From Chloroflexota bacterium (GTDB taxonomy: Bacteria; Chloroflexota; Anaerolineae; J036; Brachytrichaceae): 35,225 nucleotides of DNA. Shown piece by piece: positions 1 to 8,240 of the stretch. Each line of letters opens with the position of its first letter. The stretch's first letter is position 1. The translations under genes were made by a program, and so were the position numbers. The DNA is taken from the NCBI GenBank assembly GCA_023488685.1, contig JAMDDR010000438.1, positions 1-35,225 on the forward strand, given 5' to 3'. The notes beneath the pieces are model-generated. The model did no database searches, had not been told where the DNA came from, and saw nothing but the letters and a program-made list of their open reading frames with translations.

Positions 1-573
1 GGTCTTGATGCGCACGTCGCCGTAGCCCGAGTGACCCATGAGGAACTGAGCATAGGGATAACGGCGTGCTACTTCGTAAAGGAGCTGTGGAGAGTTAAAG
101 GGACTCCCGCCCCACGTGTGAACAAGTACCAATAGCCTGTGCTCGTTTGCAAAGGAGAGCGCTTCGGCATAGCGCGGATCAGTCAGCGCGCAGGTATGAT
201 AGTCGGGTAAGAGCTTCAGGCCGGCGAAGCCACGCGAGGTCTCGAACGACCGAAGGCCTTCGGATACCATGTCTGGATGGTTGGGATTCACGCTCCAGTA
301 GCCGAGGAACTCCCCGGGATATAGGTCGATGATCTCCTGCATACGCGCGTTGCCCTGGTTAGGATCCCCAAAAAGCGCGGCATGAGGCGCGCACACAATC
401 ATGCGCACGCCACAACGTGACATCGTGGCGCGCATTCTCTCTACCGGGGCACTGGGGAGATAGAGCCCGCCGAAGACCTCCAGGTGGCCGTGCATATCGA
501 CGATCGGGCAAGCATCTGAGCGTCCGCGCTCCATATACTCCTGCACAATGGGAGAGTCGTATGCCGTTTTCAT
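1..573 (-). CDS. amidohydrolase_2 family protein (3' end beyond window)
   Basis: Last visible gene of the sugar operon; 191 codons are present and the frame is still open at base 1, so the C-terminus is missing. The TIM-barrel metallohydrolase signature is intact: D26-M-H28-G-H30 near the N-terminus, H152 in LVHTWGG and H181 in LMGHSGYGD. These match the metal ligands of the amidohydrolase_2 family, which includes sugar-lactone hydrolases and decarboxylases. The ATG at 571-573 overlaps the TGA of the upstream gene (ATGA), implying translational coupling. In this operon a role on a sugar lactone or derived acid is plausible but is inference; the substrate cannot be read from sequence. Confidence 0.8.
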   Translation of the reverse strand, partial: MKTAYDSPIVQEYMERGRSDACPIVDMHGHLEVFGGLYLPSAPVERMRATMSRCGVRMIVCAPHAALFGDPNQGNARMQEIIDLYPGEFLGYWSVNPNHPDMVSEGLRSFETSRGFAGLKLLPDYHTCALTDPRYAEALSFANEHRLLVLVHTWGGSPFNSPQLLYEVARRYPYAQFLMGHSGYGDVRIKT

Positions 574-1307
574 AGTTGCACCTCTGCCAGGATCCGTTCG
601 AGGTTCTTGCAGGCGATAGCTTCCCGACTCGCTTGCGGAATATCAGCTTGTGCCACCCGCAGCAATGCTCCACCACTACAGTTATCCGGATACGCTGTGC
701 CGAAGAGCAAACGGGAGGGGCCGTAGCGAGCGCAGAACTCCTCGACCAGACCATCGCTGATGTAGTACGACGTATCCACGTAGAGTTTCGGGAACACATC
801 CAGCAGTGGGCGCAGGTACCGTTCAAGGCTGTGCGGGCCTTGATTGACCGCGACAATCACCAGGTTCGGGAAGTCCTTCAGAAGTTGGCCGATCCGCTGG
901 AGGTCCTGCTTGGCGAACAGGGGTATCCGTCTCTCTTGCAGCACCTCAAGCAGATCACCAAATGTCAGTGCGTCGAGCGAATAGCGGTGCTCGTTCGGGA
1001 ATGCCCGGAGCGCACGCACGCCGTTTGCCACCATCGCACGCATCAACGCCTCCGATGGCGGCATCTCACCCGTCTGTGACGGTAGAATCGCCCAAGTAGG
1101 ATGGAGAGACGGCCGTCCGCGGGTTTCCTGCAGGATCCATTGATTCCCCTCGATTGGCGAGCCGAAGCGCATGGCCGAGTGGTAGACGAGCGCCCGGCTG
1201 ATCCCACAGAAGGCCATTTCCTCCTCGAGTTCCAGCGCGTTAGCCGCATACCGGAACATGGGGATAGCTGTGATACCCAAGCTGCAGTTGCAGTCAAAGA
1301 ATTCCAT
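570..1307 (-). CDS. amidohydrolase_2-like protein lacking the usual metal histidines
   Basis: A 245-residue protein with the overall pattern of amidohydrolase_2 barrels, including LLFGTAYPD near the C-terminus (family form LLFGSDYP). The start is the ATG at 1305-1307, preceded by AGGGAG; a longer frame upstream has no ribosome site. The N-terminal DxHxHxG motif reads D5-C-N7-C-S9-L-G, so both metal histidines are replaced, and the later histidine position reads VAVNQGPH. It may therefore be a metal-poor or non-catalytic paralogue, or belong to the subfamily with Asn at this site. It lies 19 bp after the isomerase-like gene and overlaps the intact paralogue by 4 bp, so the two are probably made together. 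Confidence 0.75.
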   Translation of the reverse strand: MEFFDCNCSLGITAIPMFRYAANALELEEEMAFCGISRALVYHSAMRFGSPIEGNQWILQETRGRPSLHPTWAILPSQTGEMPPSEALMRAMVANGVRALRAFPNEHRYSLDALTFGDLLEVLQERRIPLFAKQDLQRIGQLLKDFPNLVIVAVNQGPHSLERYLRPLLDVFPKLYVDTSYYISDGLVEEFCARYGPSRLLFGTAYPDNCSGGALLRVAQADIPQASREAIACKNLERILAEVQL

Positions 1308-1326
1308 GAGCGATCTCCCTATTCCT

Positions 1327-2727
1327 TCAAACTCGCACGATCTGGAAGCGCATCGCGTCGGCAAAAGTCTCTAAGGCAAGTGAATGATCGCCAATCCCCA
1401 GCGCGATGTGGTGCGACGGCCCGTGCTGGCACCAAGCATCCATGAACTCATGGATTGGACGTTTGACGCGAACCCGGCAATTCGGGTTGCCGATGTTCAA
1501 GACTGGCCCCGGAATGACTTCGCCAATCGAGTAGATCAGCTTGAAGGTATCACCGGCGCCAAACTGGGTCAGATTGAGCAAGGTGACGGGGCCTTCCTGC
1601 ATGTCAAAGTCAATCCCGAGGCCATGACCTGACTTGCCGTGGTGAATGTCCAGATGCATCAGGCGCGGTCGACCTTTTGCCATGTTCACATTGCTGGGAC
1701 CGTCGTGTCCCATCAGGAAGAAGTTCTCTTGAAAGTCCATGGAGAAGAACTCGACGAACATTCCACCCCCACCCAGCAAGTCGATGATCTTCAATGCCAT
1801 GGCTGACTTTACGTCCCCTTCAGTCACCCCTGGACGACCCAACGCTGTGAGACGGGAAACGGCCAACGCTGCTTGCGCTCGCAATTGCGTCATCAACTCC
1901 CTTTCGCCCCACCAATAGAACCCGAATGCGTAAATATCGTGACGTCTGATGACCTCATCGAACGCCGCCGCCACCCGCGCCGAAAACTCGAGGTGCTCGT
2001 TGGTGACCGTGTCGTCCACGTCGTACATCTCGCGAAACTGGCGGTACATGTCCTGGAGTTGGTTGTCGGTGACCCGGTGATAGGCATTCTCGATTTCTTC
2101 GACTTCTGCCCGCTCCAGCAACTGGCCCGTGGCCCGCATGAGCCGGTGCTCGTCAATGGGCATGTCGCCCATGTTCGTGTACGTTTGCCCGATCAGCCCA
2201 ATCTTCATCCGCTTGAAGAAACGCGCCACGGCGGCGCCGTAGGCATCTCCGCGCAGCTCGCACTGCAAGCGGGGATCGTCGAAGTACCCCGTCCGAACCT
2301 TGAACGCTTTGTCGATGCTGATCAGCGAGCCTGCAAACTCGGGGATACAGCATACGCCCTCGTGGTGCAGGTAGTCCGTGGTATTGGCCCGCGCATAGTC
2401 GTAGGTGCGATCCTCATGGGCATTCAGTATGCGGATTGGTACTTCCAACTCGCGAACTGCAGGGACCATGTTCATCGCAGGCGTATAGCCGAATGGAAAA
2501 ACGATGAGCAGGTCCACCTCCCGGCGTCGAAACAGCTCACCAGCCTCGCGGGATTTCTCTGGGGAATCTACCAGAGCAGGCGCAACGATGTCGGCGTAAG
2601 CGCCGAGCATGGTCGTCAACCGGTCATACATACGCTGACCCATCGTCTTGAGTTCAGGAAACTGGTCCCAATAGTAATGATGACCCAGCGGCAAAATCCC
2701 GATGCGCGGGCGAACGCATAATTGCAT
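1327..2727 (-). CDS. L-fucose/L-arabinose isomerase-like protein (466 aa)
   Basis: Resembles the FucI/AraA aldose-ketose isomerase superfamily: an N-terminal Rossmann-like half (RPRIGILPLGHHYYW at the start, LLIVFPFGYTP near 73-83), then the metal-binding half with E303-G-D, E326/D331 and H439-H440 followed by GIGDHS. This spacing fits the Mn-binding acidic pair and C-terminal His of the family. The ATG at 2725-2727 is chosen because AAGGAGGATTC precedes it; the frame opens 9 codons earlier without such a site. It directly follows a second isomerase-like gene. The probable reaction is interconversion of an aldose and ketose, but the exact sugar is unknown and the two paralogues need not act on the same one. 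Confidence 0.8.
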   Translation of the reverse strand: MQLCVRPRIGILPLGHHYYWDQFPELKTMGQRMYDRLTTMLGAYADIVAPALVDSPEKSREAGELFRRREVDLLIVFPFGYTPAMNMVPAVRELEVPIRILNAHEDRTYDYARANTTDYLHHEGVCCIPEFAGSLISIDKAFKVRTGYFDDPRLQCELRGDAYGAAVARFFKRMKIGLIGQTYTNMGDMPIDEHRLMRATGQLLERAEVEEIENAYHRVTDNQLQDMYRQFREMYDVDDTVTNEHLEFSARVAAAFDEVIRRHDIYAFGFYWWGERELMTQLRAQAALAVSRLTALGRPGVTEGDVKSAMALKIIDLLGGGGMFVEFFSMDFQENFFLMGHDGPSNVNMAKGRPRLMHLDIHHGKSGHGLGIDFDMQEGPVTLLNLTQFGAGDTFKLIYSIGEVIPGPVLNIGNPNCRVRVKRPIHEFMDAWCQHGPSHHIALGIGDHSLALETFADAMRFQIVRV

Positions 2728-2775
2728 GATGTGAATCCTCCTTATACCCAGCATACCCAGCGTCTACTTCGACCG

Positions 2776-4113
2776 TCAATGGCTGCTTAGCAGACGGTAC
2801 TGCACGCCCAGCCAGTCGCATAAAAGCCCAAGCTCGCGCGAGAAATCACCATAGCCCAGGCTCCAATGGTGCCCTGCGCCGCACTGGACAGCCCCTTGCA
2901 GGATATCCTTTACAGGCTTGCTGAAGCGAAGCCGCATTGGAGTGCCCATGTAGCTCATGTCGGTCGGCGCAACCTCGCCTACCATCGCCGCAAGGCGATA
3001 GCCGGCGCGCGATCCCATCAGGTTGAGGGCGGTCACGGTGCCGGGCTGATCGGCGGGAAAGAAAACAGCCAGCCCATCGTGCGTCTCGATTGACTCCATC
3101 AGCACGATTTCGCTTGAGTTGCGCGCCATGGAAAACGAGCCAGCGCCGCAGTGAGAGAACATGATCGTATTTGCATCCAGATACATGCGTAGGAAGTCCC
3201 CGTTGATGGGCGCCCGCCCGGACATGACATAGAGTAACCGCATCAAGATCGTGGAGTGCAGATCGCCTTCACAACCCGCCCCAACCCCCTCGTCGTTCAG
3301 CCGGGCGATTGGCAGGCAAATCTTGGCTTTTTGGTGAGGCCAGCAATTCATCGATATTGCATCCAGGCCCAATTCGCGCGCCAGAGACTGTACGCCGATA
3401 AAGCCTGCCGAGGCCGCGATGCCATCCCGATCAGACGCCTGGACCTTGCCGACTGATACCTTGATGGCTGCCCAATCAGCCTCCGCGCGCTCTTGCCGGA
3501 CTGCTGCCTGGCGCGCCAGGTAATCCGCGTCGCGCAATGGAATAACGGACACGCCAAAGGTCTTCTTAAGGCCGTACTCATCCGCAGCCATGCTAAACAT
3601 GATATCCGGGTTGCCGCCCATATAACCAACACGCATCTCGGCCAGCGATCGTCGCGCCATGCATGCGCGCGCGAAGATCATCAACTTCTCTCCGGTCTCC
3701 GTGTCGCCGATATCGGCGCCGTAAAGTTGATAGCGCTTGCCCAGCTCATAGAGCGTCGGGTTGATCAACATGCCGCCTACCAGGGAAAGGCAGTCGATCT
3801 CCCGTTCTATGGCCCACAGGAAGACCGGCACATCGCACGCTGCCAGTAAGTCGACAAGGTAGTGATCGGGCACGAAAGTCGCCAGGTTCGCACAGATGCA
3901 ATCGACATTGGCTGCAGCCAATTCTCGCCCGGCGCGGGTTGCGCTAGCCCGGTCCAGGACGATATCAGTCGCTGGAACGACATCAAGTCCGAGGCGCTGT
4001 AGATAGGCCAGCATTTCGGCGTGTTTCGCGGGAGCCTTCTCCTCGCCAAGATAGTAGCCTGGAAAGGCGAGGGTCACGTGACCGACGCGTGGTTGGCGCT
4101 GTAATTGATCCAT
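2776..4113 (-). CDS. L-fucose isomerase-like protein (445 aa)
   Basis: A second member of the FucI/AraA-like superfamily, clearly distinct in sequence from its downstream neighbour. The metal-site region reads GAGCEGD (E282), LDANT (D313) and, near residue 420, GAGHHWSLGYGD, matching the Glu-Asp-His ligand set of fucose isomerases. The length (445 aa) is shorter than classical FucI (~590 aa) and like the short 'sugar isomerase' subgroup. ATG at 4111-4113 follows CAGGAGGACGGAT, a strong ribosome site. It sits 24 bp after the acetyltransferase gene and 48 bp before the next isomerase. Cytoplasmic sugar isomerisation is expected; substrate unknown. Confidence 0.8.
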   Translation of the reverse strand: MDQLQRQPRVGHVTLAFPGYYLGEEKAPAKHAEMLAYLQRLGLDVVPATDIVLDRASATRAGRELAAANVDCICANLATFVPDHYLVDLLAACDVPVFLWAIEREIDCLSLVGGMLINPTLYELGKRYQLYGADIGDTETGEKLMIFARACMARRSLAEMRVGYMGGNPDIMFSMAADEYGLKKTFGVSVIPLRDADYLARQAAVRQERAEADWAAIKVSVGKVQASDRDGIAASAGFIGVQSLARELGLDAISMNCWPHQKAKICLPIARLNDEGVGAGCEGDLHSTILMRLLYVMSGRAPINGDFLRMYLDANTIMFSHCGAGSFSMARNSSEIVLMESIETHDGLAVFFPADQPGTVTALNLMGSRAGYRLAAMVGEVAPTDMSYMGTPMRLRFSKPVKDILQGAVQCGAGHHWSLGYGDFSRELGLLCDWLGVQYRLLSSH

Positions 4114-4137
4114 ATCCGTCCTCCTGAGTGCCTCGAC

Positions 4138-5211
4138 TTAGAACCGATCAGATGCCCACATATACGGGTACCCCGCTGGAAAAAGCAGAGCAAGAATCGC
4201 CAAATTTGACGCCTGCTCATCCTGTTCCACCAAGGCATCGGCAACAGACCGATACCCAAGAACAAGCTGAGCAAGAATATGTTGCGGAATAGTTAGCTTG
4301 ATCGTAAGACAACCCATGCCTACCTGAACGCATTCCCGTCCCAACTCGGTTTCCACGGTTAGCATACCTACTGCGCCGGTAAGCCCGGCCCTTTCCAGCC
4401 GCAGGGCGAGGAGTGGCCTCAGCGCTTCGAGGAGAACGGCCTGATCAACCAGATGCGCCATCCCATGCTCACTGTACGGGTAGGTCACCTGAACAGTGCA
4501 ACCGTACCGGCGGCAATACTCGATGAAAGGATCATCCGGCGGGGCATGTAGCTTGAGCAACTCCACACGACGCATGACTGCGATCTGTGCCAGGTGGCCG
4601 AGCAGTGTGCTGAAGGCGGCCCGGTCTTCGTAGCCAACCTCACCCACGACACAACTGGTCTGGTCAAGACCATAGCAAGCATACCCGATGATGGCGCTCC
4701 CGCGCTCGACCACAAAAGCGCTAAGCCGGTAGCTCCAGCGTGGCCCCCACTTGAACCCTTTCCAGGAAGCCGGGTCTCGCACGATGCTTCCGCTACGCTG
4801 CACCTGCCCCCGATTGCACATGGCTGCCACTACTGGCGCATCGGCTGGGCGAAACTCCCGGACAGGGAAGCGCAACTCTGCTTTCTCGGCATTTCGTGTT
4901 GCGACGCCAGACTCGCACTCCACCAGGGCCGGCGCGTAACCATACTTATGATAGAGGCCGGGAATCCCGAACAGGATGGAGATAGGATAATGCTCCTCCC
5001 GCATCAGGTCCAACGTGTGATCAAGCAACTGGCGTGCATAACCCTTACCCCGCTCTGCAGACGAGGTACCCACCAATCCAATACCGCCACACCGGATAGT
5101 GATATGTCCGATGCGCAAGGGTACGTCATACAACTCCAGACTGCTGACAGCCCGGTCGCCCACCAGCAACTCAATCTTGCGACCACCTGGGAAGTTGGTT
5201 TCTCTGTACAC
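4138..5211 (-). CDS. GNAT-family N-acetyltransferase, Eis-like architecture
   Basis: A 357-residue protein. The first GNAT domain shows the acetyl-CoA pyrophosphate loop in GTSSAERGKGYARQLL (about residues 48-63) and the downstream GLYHKYGY segment. A second GNAT-like half follows (about 115-250), and the C-terminal ~100 residues look like the sterol-carrier-like tail of Eis-type tandem acetyltransferases. The start is GTG at 5209-5211, with TTGGGGATAACTC upstream. It may acetylate an amino sugar or amine linked to the pathway, but many operon-embedded GNATs have unrelated substrates. The gene lies 42 bp after the mutarotase gene. Confidence 0.75.
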   Translation of the reverse strand: MYRETNFPGGRKIELLVGDRAVSSLELYDVPLRIGHITIRCGGIGLVGTSSAERGKGYARQLLDHTLDLMREEHYPISILFGIPGLYHKYGYAPALVECESGVATRNAEKAELRFPVREFRPADAPVVAAMCNRGQVQRSGSIVRDPASWKGFKWGPRWSYRLSAFVVERGSAIIGYACYGLDQTSCVVGEVGYEDRAAFSTLLGHLAQIAVMRRVELLKLHAPPDDPFIEYCRRYGCTVQVTYPYSEHGMAHLVDQAVLLEALRPLLALRLERAGLTGAVGMLTVETELGRECVQVGMGCLTIKLTIPQHILAQLVLGYRSVADALVEQDEQASNLAILALLFPAGYPYMWASDRF

Positions 5212-5253
5212 GAGTTATCCCCAATAACAACGATAACGATTGCCTTTCACTCA

Positions 5254-5562
5254 TCAATCGACATGGAACACCTCTTCAGCAGTCGTCCAGGGTGCGAGCT
5301 CATCCTCCGCTTCCATTAGTGAGCCCATCAGCGTCTGCCAACGTTGGCACTCGGGGGAGCTTGACAGTACTGCAGAAGCAGCTTCCGGGTCATCCACCTC
5401 GTAGTAAGAGAACAAACTGGTACCGAACCGGAAGATCGTGTAGTTGCGGATTCCCGCCCCGCCGATTGCCCGAAGCACACCAGGCCATACGGCTTGGTGC
5501 CACTGCTCGTACTCCCGCTCGCAACCGGCCTTGAGGTGCGCAATCCTGCCGATCCGTATCAT
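5254..5562 (-). CDS. L-rhamnose mutarotase family protein (RhaM-like)
   Basis: At 102 residues it has the typical length of the RhaM/YiiL (DUF718) family, small dimeric ferredoxin-like proteins that interconvert alpha and beta anomers of L-rhamnose and related sugars. Family hallmarks are visible: RIGRIAHLKAGCEREYEQWHQAVWPGVL with the active-site His, GIRNYTIFRFG, LFSYYEVDD and the C-terminal PWTTAEEVFHVD. The ATG at 5560-5562 has only a modest upstream purine tract (GGTGAG). Its presence points to a deoxy-sugar such as rhamnose or fucose as the operon substrate, though mutarotases of this family act on more than one sugar. Confidence 0.85.
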   Translation of the reverse strand: MIRIGRIAHLKAGCEREYEQWHQAVWPGVLRAIGGAGIRNYTIFRFGTSLFSYYEVDDPEAASAVLSSSPECQRWQTLMGSLMEAEDELAPWTTAEEVFHVD

Positions 5563-5584
5563 GACTCACCAAACCTTTGACTCC

Positions 5585-6130
5585 CTATTCGCCAGCCGGC
5601 ACGAAGGCCAGCTCCAACTTCTCGCCGTTAAGGCGGAACGTCGAGCCTTTGAAGCGTGAGGCGCAACACGGCAAATCTCCGGGCACATGCACCTTATACT
5701 CGATCATCACCTGACGGTCGTGAATTGCCATGGACTGCACCTCCACTCCTTCGCCCAGTGACACGGCATCGGCTTGCATGAGAGCGCCATTTCTACTAAG
5801 CGAAGCGACCAAGTACGCGTGGGACTCACTGCTTCCCGTGACGACCAGCACAACGGCGCCTGACGGCGCCGTGTCACCGTCCAGTTCGCCGGCGACAGCG
5901 CGAGCCAGCCACACACGCCGGCCATCCGGCGCTGTCGCTTGGGCAATGACTGAGCGCTGATCGCCCCACAGACGAAACCGACCAACACCAGGTAAGGTGT
6001 AGACAGCGCTCGTAAAGGCTGCATCGGCTGGTCGGTCTCGGAGGAACAGGGTAACGCCGGCAATCAGCAGGCCAAGCAGAATGGCGCTGCCCAAGAGCAG
6101 CCTGCTCCAGCGCAGGGCGTTTCGGTTCAA
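5585..6130 (-). CDS. membrane-anchored hypothetical protein (181 aa)
   Basis: Not recognised. The likely start is TTG at 6128-6130, overlapping the TGA of the glycosidase gene (TTGA) and preceded by AAGGAG five bases upstream; the longer frame inside the glycosidase gene has no ribosome site. Residues ~9-30 (LLLGSAILLGLLIAGVTLFL) form one transmembrane segment or uncleaved signal anchor, followed by an extracytoplasmic beta-rich domain of ~145 residues with VVLVVTGSSESHAYLV and a CC pair in GDLPCCASRF. The overlap with the glycosidase suggests a stoichiometric partnership or simply shared expression. No catalytic motif is visible. Confidence 0.65.
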   Translation of the reverse strand: MNRNALRWSRLLLGSAILLGLLIAGVTLFLRDRPADAAFTSAVYTLPGVGRFRLWGDQRSVIAQATAPDGRRVWLARAVAGELDGDTAPSGAVVLVVTGSSESHAYLVASLSRNGALMQADAVSLGEGVEVQSMAIHDRQVMIEYKVHVPGDLPCCASRFKGSTFRLNGEKLELAFVPAGE

Positions 6131-8208
6131 GCCAACTCCTTTGGCCGGGTCCAGCCAGAGATGACAAGACAAGAATGGATCTCGAGGCAAGGAAGTACTA
6201 CCTCTAAGACGCCATCTTCCCATTTCGAATCCACCAGCACGCCTCCCGGTTCCGCAACGACCCCAGCCGGCTTATCTACACTGCGAATCCAGACTTTGAT
6301 GGGGCCTACAGGCGGAATCTCGTCAACCCACAGGTCATTGGTATTCAGCCTGGCGACATCACGGCCCGGGTTGCAGTTGACTAGGTGCACGAGCAGCGCG
6401 TTCCCCTTCTGTCGCAAGGAAATATCGACCCATGACCAGGTACTGGTGCGGAAGAGTGGATTGGGTTGCAGGATGTCCACAATCTCGCGCAACCACCAGA
6501 GCATCTGCGGATCGCCGAGGTTTGCGTACTGCGAAAAGATGTCCGTGGCAATGTGAACAACCATACCCTTGCCGATCCTGCAAAGGATGGCCGCGGGGAA
6601 GCCAGCCAACTCGGGCTTCTCCTCATCCAGCACGCCGTGCATGGGCCAGTTTTCAGGGAGCTGCCGGATCTCCGGGTTGAACTGATCCCAGGACAGATAG
6701 AGCGGATACAGCTCCTCAGCACCATCCAGGCTGAGTTCGTCCCAGGCGCTGTGGACGCCAGTCGGGTCCTTGCTACTCCGTGGCAGCACGTGACCCTCGC
6801 GCACTGCGGCCTGCCTTACTTTCCTCACGCCAATCAGGCGCCGTAGTTCGGCAGAGCCGATGGAAACACCGCTGGTGAGTAACCTGCCTCCCCGTGATAC
6901 CCATTCCTCCAGTTTTGCAACAGTCTCAACCGCTAGCATGGGTTGCTCGGGCAACACTACCAGGTCGTAAGGCATGTCTGCGCTGATCCCCGTCTCGTCG
7001 ACGACATTGGGCGAACGATGCAGGGCCATCAGCGCCTTGGCCGCGCCGGCAATGTTAGAACTACCGAAGATGGGCGCCGCCGTATCGCAACACAGGATAG
7101 CGGTCCATCCTACGCTGCGGGTGTGCAGGAAAACGTCCTCGCGCTCGCGAAGGAACTGCCGGACTGTGCACGCCTTGTCCATCCGGGAAGGCACGAAGGC
7201 GCCATTGGGCATGGGGTAGGTCCAGTAACCCACCGCGCCGCCGTTAGAGGCGACGACCGCGCTTTCCTGCATCATGCGAGACAAAGTCTTGGAACGACTT
7301 TGCACATTCTTGCGAGCGTGGGTGAAGCTGGTGTCGCAGACGTAGGCATCGTATGGCACACCCAGCGTAGAGTACCAGCGCATCATGCGGCTCATATCGT
7401 GCAGGAAAAAGAAACCGGGTGAGAAGAAATCGCCTGAGCGCCAATCGAATGGCGCCAGGTACTCGCGGCGGGGACTCACGTTGCCAGCGCTATACACACA
7501 GTCGGGCTTGAGCGATTTGACATACGTGCTGAACCGCGTGCGCCACTCGTGAGTGATTTTGTTCCAGACTTGCGCATATCGCGTCAGGAAGTCACGCCGC
7601 TGCTGCACATCGCCCCATGGCTCATGCCAGCCGGTCTCCTGGCGAAAGCGTTCCTGGCAACGCGGACAATAGCAGGGTCCTGCCCAGTCTCCGTCGACCC
7701 AGATCCCGTCGGGGTCATAGCGGCCGATCATCTCTCGCAGGTGCACTGCTACCCACTCGTCGAAGTACTCACTTAGCGGACAATTTGCGTACGAAACGAA
7801 ATGCTGGAAATCGGAAAAATACTGCAGTGGCTTCCCGTCCAGCCCCAGCATGCGCCATTCGGGATGGCGCATGCCGGCGATGCCGTCGAGCTGGCCGCTG
7901 TAGTAGAGAACCAACTTGGTGTTTGCCTCCCGCGTGACTTCACGGAAGAAGGCTGGCATGTCCTGGCCCAGCATACGATGCTCCGTGCGCAGCGCACTTG
8001 AGAAGGTGGTGTAACCGCTGTGACCCTTGGCATAGATGCAGAGATAGCCTAGCTGGAGTTCCTTGAGTGCCGGCAGGATATTCTCGCGGGTTGCGCCCGA
8101 GCCATAAGGTCGGAACTGGACCTCGGGATAATAATCCACAAGCAGGTTCATAAGGCTGTTGGCCAGCCAATCATTTGGCTTCACAGGTGATGATAAGATG
8201 CTTTCCAT
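6127..8208 (-). CDS. glycoside hydrolase, GHL6/GH29-like barrel with C-terminal accessory domains
   Basis: A 693-residue putative glycosidase. The N-terminal ~370 residues look like a (beta/alpha)8 barrel: YLCIYAKGHSGY (54-65), LVLYYSG, then YDPDGIWVDGDWAGPCYCPRC (164-184), where D172 corresponds to the nucleophile in the W-x-D-G motif of GH29-like enzymes and the CxCPxC element is typical of GHL6. The middle part (~400-560) resembles the trimerisation/flavodoxin-like domain of GH42-type enzymes (YDLVVLPEQPML, WVSRGGRLLTSG), and the C-terminus is beta-rich. There is no signal peptide, so it probably acts on imported oligosaccharide in the cytoplasm. ATG at 8206-8208 uses an AAAGGAT site lying inside a 16-bp tandem repeat. 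Exact family and bond specificity are uncertain. Confidence 0.75.
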   Translation of the reverse strand: MESILSSPVKPNDWLANSLMNLLVDYYPEVQFRPYGSGATRENILPALKELQLGYLCIYAKGHSGYTTFSSALRTEHRMLGQDMPAFFREVTREANTKLVLYYSGQLDGIAGMRHPEWRMLGLDGKPLQYFSDFQHFVSYANCPLSEYFDEWVAVHLREMIGRYDPDGIWVDGDWAGPCYCPRCQERFRQETGWHEPWGDVQQRRDFLTRYAQVWNKITHEWRTRFSTYVKSLKPDCVYSAGNVSPRREYLAPFDWRSGDFFSPGFFFLHDMSRMMRWYSTLGVPYDAYVCDTSFTHARKNVQSRSKTLSRMMQESAVVASNGGAVGYWTYPMPNGAFVPSRMDKACTVRQFLREREDVFLHTRSVGWTAILCCDTAAPIFGSSNIAGAAKALMALHRSPNVVDETGISADMPYDLVVLPEQPMLAVETVAKLEEWVSRGGRLLTSGVSIGSAELRRLIGVRKVRQAAVREGHVLPRSSKDPTGVHSAWDELSLDGAEELYPLYLSWDQFNPEIRQLPENWPMHGVLDEEKPELAGFPAAILCRIGKGMVVHIATDIFSQYANLGDPQMLWWLREIVDILQPNPLFRTSTWSWVDISLRQKGNALLVHLVNCNPGRDVARLNTNDLWVDEIPPVGPIKVWIRSVDKPAGVVAEPGGVLVDSKWEDGVLEVVLPCLEIHSCLVISGWTRPKELA

Positions 8209-8240
8209 CGTTTATCCTTTTAGACGTTTATCCTTTTAGA
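8209..8240. repeat. perfect 16-bp tandem duplication at a ribosome-binding site
   Basis: The 16-mer CGTTTATCCTTTTAGA occurs twice in direct succession (8209-8224 and 8225-8240). On the minus strand each unit carries AAAAGGATAAACG. The upstream unit supplies the last codons and TAA stop of the permease gene, while the downstream unit supplies the Shine-Dalgarno of the glycosidase. The duplication separates what would otherwise be overlapping stop and start signals. Confidence 0.9.

Noticed and set aside
1873..2721. 282-codon plus-strand frame over the isomerase-like gene
   Set aside because: Antisense shadow of a gene with clear family motifs and a strong ribosome site on the other strand.
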